A DNA stretch of 64,000 bases from Stackebrandtia albiflava (GCF_007994225.1 NZ_VLLL01000005.1:66359-130358); one strand, 5' to 3'. Positions 9,047-17,478 are shown, counted from the first letter of the stretch. Translations and numbers: made by a program. Notes: a model not told the origin generated them from the letters alone.

Positions 9047-9835
9047 ATGGAAAGGCGGGCCGACGACTCCGGCCGGCGTGGTGACGCGCGGGCGGCGGTA
9101 CTGGCGGCGGGGGCGCGGGCGGCGGCCGCCGGCACCGGGATCGACCCGGTGACCGGCGAGGCCCTCGGCCGGATACACGACGAGTACCGTGCCCTGCTGC
9201 CGGAACCACCCGTGGCACGACATCCCGGTACCGGGGAGGTGGTCACCTGGCCGATCGACACGGCGGGCCTGGACGGCTGGTTCTGGGACCACCACAACCC
9301 GGTGCGGCGGCCACCCCGTGCCGTCCCGGAGGACTGGCTGATCCTGACCGGCGCGGTCGCGGTGTCGTCCCCGGTGCCGCACGCGGAGTTCGTGTGCCGG
9401 CCGGGGCCACCGCGGCCGTACGTGGTGCCGCGCCTGTTGCGGTGCCCCGGGGTGACTGCCGTCGTGTGCCCGTTGCGGATCGGCGGTGATCCGGCCTGGG
9501 CGATCTGCTATTTCGGGACGGTGCCGCCGGAGGTCCCGTTGGCGAACCAGTGGGGCGCGCCGTACTACCCGGTCTACCGGGCCGGTGGCTACGCGGGCCG
9601 GGCACAGGCCCGGTTCTGGAGTCCCGACAACGACTACCGGGTGGAGGAGTGGATCGCCCGGGGCTCGGTCCGGTGGATCGCCCCGGACGACCCGCTCATG
9701 CGGTTGCGGGACGACCCGGCCGGATACCCGTGGGGCGACCTGACAGGCAGCACCGAGAGCGCCGTCGTCTCCGACGGGCGGCTGGCGTATCCGCCCGCGC
9801 CGCCGCCGGAGGCCGCCGGCCTGCACGTCGGTTGA
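9047..9835 (+). CDS. Hypothetical protein following the cyclase-like gene
   Basis: I do not recognise this 262-residue protein. It starts 10 bp after the cyclase-like gene and is probably co-transcribed. It has no signal peptide or membrane segment. The N-terminal 40 residues are Ala/Arg-rich; the rest is rich in Pro, Trp and Tyr (VTWPIDTAGLDGWFWDHHN, WGAPYYPVYRAGGYAG). The cytosolic character and position after a putative secreted toxin make an immunity protein one option, but nothing in the sequence proves it. No strong ribosome site precedes the ATG; coupling to the upstream stop is likely. Confidence 0.6.
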   Translation: MERRADDSGRRGDARAAVLAAGARAAAAGTGIDPVTGEALGRIHDEYRALLPEPPVARHPGTGEVVTWPIDTAGLDGWFWDHHNPVRRPPRAVPEDWLILTGAVAVSSPVPHAEFVCRPGPPRPYVVPRLLRCPGVTAVVCPLRIGGDPAWAICYFGTVPPEVPLANQWGAPYYPVYRAGGYAGRAQARFWSPDNDYRVEEWIARGSVRWIAPDDPLMRLRDDPAGYPWGDLTGSTESAVVSDGRLAYPPAPPPEAAGLHVG

Positions 9836-9864
9836 GGGTGCTTCGTCCGGGGCATCCTCAACCG
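9829..9864. terminator. Bidirectional hairpin between convergent genes
   Basis: CGGTTGAGG (9829-9837) and CCTCAACCG (9856-9864) form a nine-base-pair stem. The stop codons of both convergent genes, TGA on the plus strand and TGA of nhaA on the minus strand, lie within the two arms. Confidence 0.7.
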
Positions 9865-11063
9865 GTGGTCGTCGCCAGTCGCCGGTAGTGGCGGTTCCGC
9901 GCGCTCAACAGGACGGTCGCCAACGCGACCGCGAGGACCGAGCCGAGCAACACCCCCGCCTTGGCGTGTTCCAGCATCCGGTCGTCCCCGGCGTACGACA
10001 GTTCACTGATCAGCAGCGACACGGTGAAACCGATACCGGCGAGCTGTGACATGCCGACGATGTCCCACCACGACAGCGACGGGTCGATGTGCCCGGTGGT
10101 GAGTTTGGTGGTGAGCCACGCGCCTCCGGCGATGCCGACGAGTTTCCCGAGTACCAGTCCGGCCATGACGCCCACGGCGATGGTGTCGGTGACGGTCGAG
10201 GCGAAGCCCTCGAACACCACGCCCGCCGACAGCAGTGCGAATATCGGCAGGGCCAGTCCCATGGTCCACGGCCGCAGCAGGTTCTCCATCCGGTGGCTGG
10301 GGTCGACGGTCTCGCCGCGGCGGCGGCTGGTTCGCATGAGGAGGCCCATCGCGACTCCGGCGATGGTGGCGTGGATGCCGCTCTCGTGGACCAGGACCCA
10401 GATGACCACCGCCATCGGGGCGAACACGCACCAGCGCGCGGCGCGCCGCCCGTCGAGGAACCGGGCGTGTTGCAGGTAGCCGAACACCGCGAGCAGTACC
10501 AGCGCCGCCAGCAGCGGGGTCACCGCGATGCTCGCGGTGTAGAAGACGGCGATGACCACGATGGCCACCAGGTCGTCCACCACGGCCAATGTGAGCAGGA
10601 AGGTGCGCAGTGCCGGGGGCAGGTGCTTGCCGACCAGTGCCAGCACGGCCACGGCGAAGGCGACGTCGGTCGCCATCGGGATGCCCCAACCGGACATGGC
10701 CTCGGGACGGCCGAGGTTGACGAGGGCGAAGATGGCCGCCGGGACGGCGGCGCCGCACACGGCCGCGATCACCGGGACCATGGCGCGGCGCGGGTCGCGG
10801 AGTTCACCGTAGATGAACTCCTGTTTGAGTTCGTTACCGACTATGTAGAAGAACAGGGCCAGCAGTCCGTCGGCGGCCCAGGTCTCCAGGGAGAGGTTCA
10901 GGTGGAGGGATTCGGGGCCGATCGTGAAGGTGCGGACCGACTCGTAGGCGGAGGCCCACGGTGAGTTGGCCCAGGCGAGGGCGACGACCGCGGCCGCGAT
11001 GAGAAGCAGCCCGCCCACGGTGTCACGTCGGAGTGCGTCGGCGAACCGGTGCAGCGCGTTCAC
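9858..11063 (-). CDS. nhaA: Na+/H+ antiporter NhaA
   Basis: A 401-residue, roughly twelve-span inner-membrane antiporter that exchanges cytoplasmic Na+ for external H+. The paired aspartates needed for ion binding appear in LAVVDDLVAIVVIAVFYT, and other NhaA hallmarks include FFYIVGNELKQEF, GWGIPMATDVAFAV and SQLAGIGFTVSLLISEL. I start at GTG 11063 because GGAGG lies six bases upstream and the family N-terminus (RRDTVGGLLLIAAAVVALAWANSP) follows. The frame remains open to a GTG at 11159, which would add 32 basic residues. It converges on the preceding operon and shares its terminator. Confidence 0.93.
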   Translation of the reverse strand: MNALHRFADALRRDTVGGLLLIAAAVVALAWANSPWASAYESVRTFTIGPESLHLNLSLETWAADGLLALFFYIVGNELKQEFIYGELRDPRRAMVPVIAAVCGAAVPAAIFALVNLGRPEAMSGWGIPMATDVAFAVAVLALVGKHLPPALRTFLLTLAVVDDLVAIVVIAVFYTASIAVTPLLAALVLLAVFGYLQHARFLDGRRAARWCVFAPMAVVIWVLVHESGIHATIAGVAMGLLMRTSRRRGETVDPSHRMENLLRPWTMGLALPIFALLSAGVVFEGFASTVTDTIAVGVMAGLVLGKLVGIAGGAWLTTKLTTGHIDPSLSWWDIVGMSQLAGIGFTVSLLISELSYAGDDRMLEHAKAGVLLGSVLAVALATVLLSARNRHYRRLATTTG

Positions 11064-11474
11064 GTCGAACCTCCGGCGGAGGCGAGGGCGGTGACGTGGT
11101 GGTGTCGGTGTTCGGGGTGTGTGTCCGTCGCGGGCGTTGTCACGGGCATGGCCGACCACCTCTTCGTCAGTTGTTCACGACATCACGTACTCGCCGACCA
11201 GGCTTCCCGGCACACCGGTGACGAGCATACCGGCCGGAACGGCCGGTGGAGATCACGCTGATGCCGGGGTGTGATCGCTCACCGTCATGGCCTTCCGGAT
11301 CGCGCGGTCGCGCACCGCGGACTCGGGGTGAGGACGGGCGGGTTCGGACACAGTGGCCGTTGACAGGGGAGGGCGGCGCGCATACCGTTCAGCAAACGCT
11401 TGCCTTCGTTCGGGCGCACCGCGCCCGAACCGCCCTTCCAGTGACCCTGCCCGTCCCCAGTGATGCGGAGCGCC
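11064..11474. promoter_or_regulatory. Divergent intergenic region with a promoter and a short hairpin
   Basis: This 411-base stretch lies between nhaA (minus) and the glycosidase (plus). A sigma-70-like promoter for the plus-strand gene is visible: TTGACA at 11360-11365, a 17-base spacer, and TACCGT at 11383-11388, giving an 80-base leader. A hairpin ACCGGCCG/CGGCCGGT (11229-11236/11240-11247) with a three-base loop lies further upstream; its role is unknown. No gene is supported here. Confidence 0.65.
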
Positions 11475-12686
11475 ATGAAACCCCTCTACCGCAGGCTCGC
11501 CGTCGTCGTCGCCACCGTGGCGACGCTCGCGGCGGCCGCCTCCCCGGCTCACGCCGGGCCCGCCACCGACTCCCTCGACCTCGACTTCTCAAGCCCCGAA
11601 CTCGTCTCACCGGGTGTCCAATACCGATCGTTCACCGGAGACACCGAGGCCGGTCCCATCACCGGGCACCTGCTTCGGGTGGACCTGTGGCACCCGCTCG
11701 TCGACGTCGGCCTCCTGTACCCCGGGGAGGTCGCCGCGACCCGGACCGTGTCCACCATGGCCGACCAGGCCGGTGCCGTCGCGGCGGTCAACGGGGACTT
11801 CTTCAACATCGGCCAGACCGGTGCCCCGGTGGGGCCGGCGATCGCGGACGGCGAGGCGTTGAAGGGCGCCGTCCCCGACCGGCAGCGCCACGGCCCCGAC
11901 ATGCCGCCCGGCTACGGGAACGAGGACGGGCTCGGCATCACGACCGACGGCCGTGCCGTCCTGACCGACCTGCGGGTGGACGGCAAGGTGATCACCGAGG
12001 AAGGCGGCTTCGCACTCGACGCGCTCAACCAGTACGCCATCACCGTCGGCGGTGTCGGCGTGTTCGACTCGAACTGGGGCAGCGCGACCCGGCTGCGCGC
12101 CACCTGCGGCACCGACGACAACCGCAACGCGCCGTGCAGCGACCGGACGTTGGAGGTCACCGTCACCGACGGTGTGGTCACCGACGTGACCGAGACGCCC
12201 GGATCGGGGCCGATCCCGGAGGACACCGTCGTCCTGGTCGCCCGTGACGCCGGAGTCGACGAACTCGCCGGCCTCGCCGAAGGCGACCCGGTCACCGTCG
12301 AATACGGCCTCGCCGAGGAGCACGGCCACCGGCTCGACACCGCCCTCGGCGGCTTCCCGATCGTCGCCGACGGCCGCGTGCTGACCGGTGTGGACGAGGT
12401 CGCGATGGCACCCCGCACCTCGGTCGGCGCCGGATGGGGCGGGCGCGTCCTGTACCTGGTGGCGATCGACGGTCGGGGTGCGAGCGTGGGTGCGAGCCTC
12501 GCCACCACCGCCGACATCATGCTCGCCGTGGGCGCCCGGATCGCCGTGAACATGGACGGCGGCGGTTCCACCACACTGGTCGCCCGCGAGTGGGGCGAGG
12601 ACGAGGTGTCGGTCCGCAACACCGTGTCGGGCGGTTCTGAGCGATCCGTCCCGAACGGCCTGGGGATCTTCGGTCCCGCCTGGTGA
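11475..12686 (+). CDS. Secreted phosphodiester glycosidase (NAGPA domain)
   Basis: A 403-residue exported protein with a signal peptide ending near AHA (about residue 27). The NAGPA family (Pfam 'phosphodiester glycosidase') is shown by AAVNGDFFNIG, the central LGGFPIVADG and the C-terminal NMDGGGSTTLV with GLGIF. The human relative uncovers mannose-6-phosphate by removing GlcNAc from a phosphodiester; bacterial members include YngK/exopolysaccharide-related proteins, and an actinomycete substrate might be a teichoic acid or glycolipid phosphodiester. I start at ATG 11475 (GGAG six bases upstream); GTG 11460 and ATG 11463 are in frame. It is monocistronic, bounded by a promoter at 11360 and a terminator at 12693. 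Confidence 0.85.
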   Translation: MKPLYRRLAVVVATVATLAAAASPAHAGPATDSLDLDFSSPELVSPGVQYRSFTGDTEAGPITGHLLRVDLWHPLVDVGLLYPGEVAATRTVSTMADQAGAVAAVNGDFFNIGQTGAPVGPAIADGEALKGAVPDRQRHGPDMPPGYGNEDGLGITTDGRAVLTDLRVDGKVITEEGGFALDALNQYAITVGGVGVFDSNWGSATRLRATCGTDDNRNAPCSDRTLEVTVTDGVVTDVTETPGSGPIPEDTVVLVARDAGVDELAGLAEGDPVTVEYGLAEEHGHRLDTALGGFPIVADGRVLTGVDEVAMAPRTSVGAGWGGRVLYLVAIDGRGASVGASLATTADIMLAVGARIAVNMDGGGSTTLVAREWGEDEVSVRNTVSGGSERSVPNGLGIFGPAW

Positions 12687-12692
12687 CCGCCG

Positions 12693-12720
12693 CGCCGGGG
12701 TGGGTACGCCCACCCCGGCG
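12693..12720 (+). terminator. Intrinsic terminator hairpin
   Basis: CGCCGGGGTGGG (12693-12704) and CCCACCCCGGCG (12709-12720) form a perfect 12-bp stem with a TACG loop, seven bases after the glycosidase stop. No T-tract follows, as is usual in high-GC actinomycetes. Confidence 0.85.
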
Positions 12721-12795
12721 CCGGGTAGGTGCCTCCGGAGTGGAGGTTCCGCCTCCGGGCTTGCCGAACCCGTCGCGACGGCGCAGGATCGACCG

Positions 12796-13293
12796 GTGGA
12801 CTACGTACTTCGCCGCGCGACGGACGACGACGCCGACTTCCTCACCGGGATGCTCGTGGAGGCCGCCGACTGGCGACACCCGCCAGACACGCCCGGCCGC
12901 GCCGAACGCGCCCTAGCGGACGAACGGGTGCGGCGCTACGTCTCGGACTGGCGGCGACCGGGAGACCTCGGGGTGATCGCGGTCGACGCGGCCGGCACTC
13001 CGATCGGCGCGGCGTGGAGCCGGTTGTTCACCGCCGGGGTCGCCGCGTTCGGCTTCGTGGCCGCCGACGTGCCCGAGCTGGCGATCGGCGTGCGCGCCGA
13101 CCGGCGGGGCCTCGGTGTCGGCCGCGCGTTGCTGGCGGCGCTGCTCGACACGGCCACGGCGGCCGGGTTCCGTCGCATCTCGTTGAGCGTCGACCACGAC
13201 AACCCCGCCGCCGCGCTATACCGGGCCACCGGGTTCACGGTCGTGGAGTCACGGGCGACCGCGGCGACCATGGTCAGGGCCCTGACCCCTTGA
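12796..13293 (+). CDS. GNAT-family N-acetyltransferase
   Basis: A 165-residue acyl-CoA-dependent acetyltransferase. The acetyl-CoA pyrophosphate loop is seen in LAIGVRADRRGLGVGRALL, and the family C-terminus in LSVDHDNPAAALYRATGFTVVE. The substrate cannot be predicted. The frame extends upstream to 12700, but GTG 12796 has AGGA seven bases before it and begins the conserved fold (DYVLRRATDDDADFL). It stands alone between two terminators. Confidence 0.88.
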   Translation: MDYVLRRATDDDADFLTGMLVEAADWRHPPDTPGRAERALADERVRRYVSDWRRPGDLGVIAVDAAGTPIGAAWSRLFTAGVAAFGFVAADVPELAIGVRADRRGLGVGRALLAALLDTATAAGFRRISLSVDHDNPAAALYRATGFTVVESRATAATMVRALTP

Positions 13294-13303
13294 CGTCCAC
13301 ACG

Positions 13304-13348
13304 ACGAACCGCCGCCGGCGACACCCACTGTCACCGGCGGCGGTTCGT
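13304..13348. terminator. Bidirectional terminator hairpin
   Basis: ACGAACCGCCGCCGG (13304-13318) and its perfect inverse (13334-13348) form a 15-bp stem between the convergent acetyltransferase and DHA2 exporter genes. Confidence 0.9.
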
Positions 13349-13359
13349 GTCGAGAGAGG

Positions 13360-14994
13360 TCAGGGCCGTCCGGCAGGGACCTTCGGCTCGGCGGCGCGGG
13401 CCTCGGCGTGCTGGGCCTCGATCCCGCTCTCGGTGCGCAACTGCACCTCCTTGATGAACAGGATCACCACGAACGAGACCGCTGCCAGGGCCGCCGCGAT
13501 CAGGAAGATCGTGGCCGTCCCGTCGCCGTAGGCGGCGCGCACCACGTCCGAGACCACGGGCGGCAGCTCGTCGAGATTGCCGATGCCGGCACCCTCGTCG
13601 CCACCCGCCGGAAGCGAGATGCCCAGCTTGGCGAGGCCGCCACGGGTCAGGTCGGCGACCTCGGTCGCCAGGACCGCGCCCAGGACCGACACGCCCACGG
13701 TGCCGCCGAGGGAACGGAAGAACGCGACCGTGGAGCTGGCGCTGCCCAGGTCGGAGGGCGAGACCGAGTTCTGGACGGCGAGCACCAGGTTCTGCATCAA
13801 CATGCCGGTGCCCAGTCCCAGGATGAACAGGTACACCCCGACCAGGACCATGTCGGTGTGGCTGTCGATCGTGCCGAGCAGGCCGAAGCCCGCCATCATC
13901 ATGGCGCTGCCGACGAGCAGGAAGATCTTCCAGCGCCCGAACCGGGTGATGAGGGAACCCGAGCCGGAGGCGGCGACCATCGAACCGACGACCATCGGCA
14001 GGGTGAGCAGTCCCGCCTCGGTGGGGGAGTAGCCCCTGGCGATCTGGAAGTACTGGCCGAGGAACACCGCGCCACCGAACATGGCGGTGCCGACGGCGAT
14101 GCTGGCCAGGGTCGCCAACACGGTGGTGCGGTCGCGGAACAGCCGCAACGGGATGATGGGTTCCTTGGCGCGCGCCTCGGCGACCACCGCCAGGGCCAGC
14201 AGGACCACGCCCAGCGCGACCAGGCCCAGTGACGTCGTCGAGCCCCACGCGAACTGGTTGCCCGCCATGGTGACCCAGATCAGCAGGGTGCAGACGCCGC
14301 CGGCGATCAGTCCGGCGCCCAGGTAGTCGATGCTCACCGGGCGCTTCACCACCGGCAGGTCGAGGGTGCGTTGCACGACGAACAGCGCGATCACGGCGAG
14401 CGGCACACCGGCGAAGAAGCACCAGCGCCAGCCCAGCCAGCTCGTGTCGACGATGACGCCGCCCAGCAGTGGCCCGGCGACCGTCGCGACCGACATGACG
14501 GCGGCCACCGGGCCCATGTAGCGGCCGCGTTCCCGGGGGCTGACCATGGCGGCGATGACGATGACGACCAGTGCCTGGAGTCCGCCCAGGCCGAGGCCCT
14601 GGACCGCCCGCCACACGATCAGCGTCTCGGTGGTCTCGGAGAAGCCGGCGGCGACCGATCCGAGCGTGAACACCGTGATGGCGATCTGGACGAGCAGTTT
14701 CTTACTGAACAGGTCGGCGAGTTTCCCCCAGATGGGGGTCGAGGCGGTGGAGGCGAGCAGGGTCGCGGTGACCACCCAGGTGTACTGGCTCTGCGATCCG
14801 CCGAGCTTGGTGATGATGGTCGGCAGCGCGATCGACACGATCGTCGACGACAGGAACGCCGTCATCATGGCCAGCAGCATCCCGACCAGGGCGCGGATGA
14901 TCTGCCGGTGCTCCATGCGGCCCGACTCCTCGGCCGAGGGCACGGGTCCGTTCAACGGATTCCCGTCCGCCGCCGGTTTGCTGATGGTTGACAC
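13360..14994 (-). CDS. DHA2-family (EmrB/QacA) multidrug exporter
   Basis: A 544-residue, fourteen-span MFS transporter. TM1 and its flank (LSSTIVSIALPTI), motif A in loop 2-3 (GKLADLFSKKLL) and motif C in TM5 (GPLLGGVIVDTSWLGWRWCF) are diagnostic of DHA2 drug:H+ antiporters. Start GTG 14994 has CGGGAG seven bases upstream and gives the short hydrophilic leader common in actinobacterial members; ATG 14916 is a weaker alternative that begins at MEHRQIIRALVGM. The MarR gene upstream in the same orientation and the promoter with a GTTGCAAC palindrome suggest drug-inducible control. Confidence 0.9.
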   Translation of the reverse strand: MSTISKPAADGNPLNGPVPSAEESGRMEHRQIIRALVGMLLAMMTAFLSSTIVSIALPTIITKLGGSQSQYTWVVTATLLASTASTPIWGKLADLFSKKLLVQIAITVFTLGSVAAGFSETTETLIVWRAVQGLGLGGLQALVVIVIAAMVSPRERGRYMGPVAAVMSVATVAGPLLGGVIVDTSWLGWRWCFFAGVPLAVIALFVVQRTLDLPVVKRPVSIDYLGAGLIAGGVCTLLIWVTMAGNQFAWGSTTSLGLVALGVVLLALAVVAEARAKEPIIPLRLFRDRTTVLATLASIAVGTAMFGGAVFLGQYFQIARGYSPTEAGLLTLPMVVGSMVAASGSGSLITRFGRWKIFLLVGSAMMMAGFGLLGTIDSHTDMVLVGVYLFILGLGTGMLMQNLVLAVQNSVSPSDLGSASSTVAFFRSLGGTVGVSVLGAVLATEVADLTRGGLAKLGISLPAGGDEGAGIGNLDELPPVVSDVVRAAYGDGTATIFLIAAALAAVSFVVILFIKEVQLRTESGIEAQHAEARAAEPKVPAGRP

Positions 14995-15137
14995 AGATGT
15001 ACTCCCGGAACGTTTCGCAGTCTCGGCTGTCGCGACGAACTCCCGGTCGTGTCGGCGTCCCGCGGCCGGCGGTTCCCCCGCACGGCACTCATGACCGGTG
15101 AATGACAGCACCGAACACCCACCACAAATGGTTGAGG

Positions 15138-15172
15138 GTTGCAACTATATCCGCGAGGCGGGTACCCGGCAA
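15138..15172 (-). promoter_or_regulatory. DHA2 exporter promoter with overlapping palindrome
   Basis: Read on the minus strand: -35 TTGCCG (15172-15167), 17-base spacer, -10 TATAGT (15149-15144). The palindrome GTTGCAAC (15138-15145) overlaps the end of the -10 and the likely start point, where a repressor such as the neighbouring MarR protein could act. The rest of 14995-15472 (478 bases) shows no gene. Confidence 0.6.
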
Positions 15173-15472
15173 CGACGAAGCCGCCCGCGATCCGTGACCC
15201 GGCTCCCCGCCGGAGCCGCGCGCGACGGCTCCGCCGCAGGTCGGCGCGGGTGCGGAACCCGCCGTGGGATCGGCCGATGTCCTTGGTCACAAGGTCCGTA
15301 ACGACTTCCGCGGGCGTGAGCCGTTACACGGCCGCCCCGCCCGGTGGTGTTCCGGCACACGATCGGGGACGCTCCGTCGGCCGGATCGGCGCGGAACCCT
15401 CCGCCACGGCCCGGCCGGGAGGTGAACACGGCGGTCGTGGTGACCGACGTCGAGGCGCGGGACCGCCGCCGT

Positions 15473-15907
15473 TCACAGTCCCGAGTCGTAGAGCTTCCGC
15501 AGCAGCCGCACCAGTTCCTCCAACTCCTCGGAGTCCCAGTCCGAGAGGGCGTCCCGCAGCCGGCTCCGTCGCTCGGCGCGTTGCCGGCGGATGACCTCGG
15601 CGGCGTCCGGGTCGAGTTCTATGAGGCGGGCGCGGGCGTCGGTGGGGTCGGGGACCCGGCTTACCAGGCCGAGCCGGGCGGCGGCGTCGATCTGGCGGCT
15701 GACGGTCGACTTGTCCAGCAGCAGCGCCGTGGCGATGTCGGATATGCGCATCGCGGGGTGCCTCGTCAACAACGCCAGCATCGGGTACGCGGTGCGGTCG
15801 AGGCGCGGATGCACCTCACTCGCCAGGCCGCGAGCCGCCACACGGGACTTGCGGATGAGGATCTGAAGCTCCTCTTCCAGTTCGAGCAGCACGTCGTTCC
15901 GGGCCAT
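15473..15907 (-). CDS. MarR-family transcriptional regulator
   Basis: A 144-residue winged-helix regulator. The DNA-binding region includes MRISDIATALLLDKSTVSRQI and the wing with SRVPDPTDARARLIEL, both typical of MarR. It probably controls the DHA2 exporter downstream on the same strand and itself. I start at ATG 15907 (AAGGTGG upstream). The frame continues to an ATG at 15982, but that N-terminal extension would be encoded by the 19-bp repeat motifs (giving MTNQ twice), which look regulatory rather than coding. Confidence 0.87.
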   Translation of the reverse strand: MARNDVLLELEEELQILIRKSRVAARGLASEVHPRLDRTAYPMLALLTRHPAMRISDIATALLLDKSTVSRQIDAAARLGLVSRVPDPTDARARLIELDPDAAEVIRRQRAERRSRLRDALSDWDSEELEELVRLLRKLYDSGL

Positions 15908-15948
15908 CCCGCGTTCACCACCTTCCACTGTTCCCAGCACCTTATTGG

Positions 15949-16048
15949 CTTGGTTGGTCATACGACGCGCTTGGTTGGTCATACGACGGTGAAAAATCGG
16001 ACATTAGGTACGATTCGAGGCGCGTCGATCGTCGTATGACCAACCAAG
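15949..16048. repeat. Three copies of a 19-bp motif, two forming a ~79-bp inverted-repeat element
   Basis: CTTGGTTGGTCATACGACG occurs at 15949-15967 and again at 15970-15988, exactly 21 bp apart, about two helical turns. A perfect inverted copy lies at 16030-16048. The element 15970-16048 has 42 bases inside its arms. It sits just after the SARP stop and upstream of marR. The same arms recur at 50955-51032. It could be an operator array, a terminator or a small mobile repeat. Confidence 0.9.
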
Positions 16049-16053
16049 TCGAT

Positions 16054-17478
16054 TCAGGGGGAGGGTTGCAGTCGCAATCGGGAGGCGGTCATCGCGAGTG
16101 CCAGGGCGGCGGGCGCCCCGAGTGGGTGGGGGACCGGCCGTGCCGCTGTGGTCGCCGGGTCGGATCGGGGTGGGTGTGCCCCGACGTCGGAACGCGGCAG
16201 GCACACGTGGACGTCGGCACCCGGTGGCGCCGACCGGCCGGTCACCAGCACGGCACTGCCCGGTGACGCCGGGAGCAGCCGCGCGATCCCGGAGTCCGCG
16301 GGGACGTCGTCGAGCACGATCAGCAATCGCCGCCCGGCGGTGTTGCTGCGCAGGTGGGCGGCGAGCTCGTCGGCGTCGGTCACCCCCGCCGGGACCCTCG
16401 CCCGCAGCGACCGCAGCAGCCGCGCGAGCACGTCCCCGACGGTCAGGGGCGGCCGGTCGGCGGCGGTGCCGCGCAGATCGACGTAGAGCTGTCCGTCCGG
16501 GAAGTGACGGGCGACCGAGTGGGCCGCACGCAGGGCGAGCGCCGACGTGTCCGCGCCCGCCGGCCCGGACACCGCCACCAGCGGCGGCCTGCCGTGGCCG
16601 GCGAGAAGGGCCGCCCCGATCGCGGCCGCCGTGTCGTCCGTGCCGGGCGCCGGGCGGGGCGCGGCGGGCAGTTCGGCGGGTGTGACGTCTCGCCCGCCGG
16701 TCCCGGGCTCCCGCCCGTCCGGCTCGCCGGAGGAGACCGCGCGCGTCAGCGACGGGTTGCGCCGCAGGATGTCCTGGTGTAGCCGCCGCAGCGCGGGCTC
16801 GGGTTCCAGTCCCTGCTCGGCGATCAGGATGGCGCGGCCGTGCCGGAACGCCTCCAGTGCCTCGGCCTGTCGGCCGTCGCGGTACAGGGCGAGCATGTAC
16901 TGGCCCCGGAGTCGTTGCCGCAGTGGGTGTTCCACGATCAGGCCCGCCAGTTCGGGGATGAGGGCGGCGTGGCGGCCGAGCCGCAGCATCGCGTCGTTGC
17001 GGTCCTCCACGGCGGTCATCCGCAGTTCTTCGAGCCGTACGGCGGCGGTGCGGAACGCGGGGTGTCCGCCGAGGTCGCCGTAGGCGTGGCCGCGCCACAG
17101 TGCGAGGGCGGCGTCGAGCAGGGCCGCCTGCGTCGCGGGGTCGTCGTGGTGCCGCGCGGCTCGCCTGAGCAGTGCGGTGAACCGGTCGGCGTCGAGTTCG
17201 GCGCCCGTGACGTCGATCCGGTATCCGTGGTCGCGCCACAGGATGCGGTTGGGGTGCCCGAGGGTGTCGCGCAGCCGGGAGACCTGCCACGCCAGCGCCT
17301 TGCGCGGGTTGGCGGGTGCCCGGTCCGTCCACAGTGCGGCGAGTATCCGGGACACCGGTACGGTGCCGCCGAAGTGGGCCAGCAGCAGCGCCAGGACGGT
17401 CAGTTGCCGACCGGCGGTGACGGCGACCGGGGCCGAGTCGCGGGTCACCGCCACCGGGCCGAGGACGGAGAAGTGCAT
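16054..17478 (-). CDS. Short AfsR/SARP-type regulator with a degenerate ATPase domain
   Basis: This 474-residue protein has a winged-helix DNA-binding domain (about 1-95, MHFSVLGPVAVTRDSAPV to GYRIDV) and a bacterial transcriptional activation domain (about 100-245, ending LEPEPALRRLHQDILR). An NB-ARC-like region follows (about 280-460). Full-length AfsR proteins continue with TPR repeats to roughly 900-1000 residues; this one stops inside the ATPase. Its P-loop reads GPAGADTS, lacking the usual GKT/S lysine, while a Walker-B-like LLIVLDDV remains. SARPs activate secondary metabolite or developmental genes; none is evident nearby. Start ATG 17478 follows AGGAG. The Pro/Ala-rich C-terminus suggests an old truncation. 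Confidence 0.82.
   Translation of the reverse strand: MHFSVLGPVAVTRDSAPVAVTAGRQLTVLALLLAHFGGTVPVSRILAALWTDRAPANPRKALAWQVSRLRDTLGHPNRILWRDHGYRIDVTGAELDADRFTALLRRAARHHDDPATQAALLDAALALWRGHAYGDLGGHPAFRTAAVRLEELRMTAVEDRNDAMLRLGRHAALIPELAGLIVEHPLRQRLRGQYMLALYRDGRQAEALEAFRHGRAILIAEQGLEPEPALRRLHQDILRRNPSLTRAVSSGEPDGREPGTGGRDVTPAELPAAPRPAPGTDDTAAAIGAALLAGHGRPPLVAVSGPAGADTSALALRAAHSVARHFPDGQLYVDLRGTAADRPPLTVGDVLARLLRSLRARVPAGVTDADELAAHLRSNTAGRRLLIVLDDVPADSGIARLLPASPGSAVLVTGRSAPPGADVHVCLPRSDVGAHPPRSDPATTAARPVPHPLGAPAALALAMTASRLRLQPSP

Noticed and set aside
11064-11159. 32-residue N-terminal extension of NhaA
   Set aside because: GTG 11063 has GGAGG at proper distance and starts at the conserved family N-terminus.
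15908-15982. Longer N-terminus for the MarR protein beginning MTNQ
   Set aside because: The extension is encoded by the 19-bp repeat motifs, which also occur in a non-coding place at 50955; ATG 15907 has its own ribosome site.
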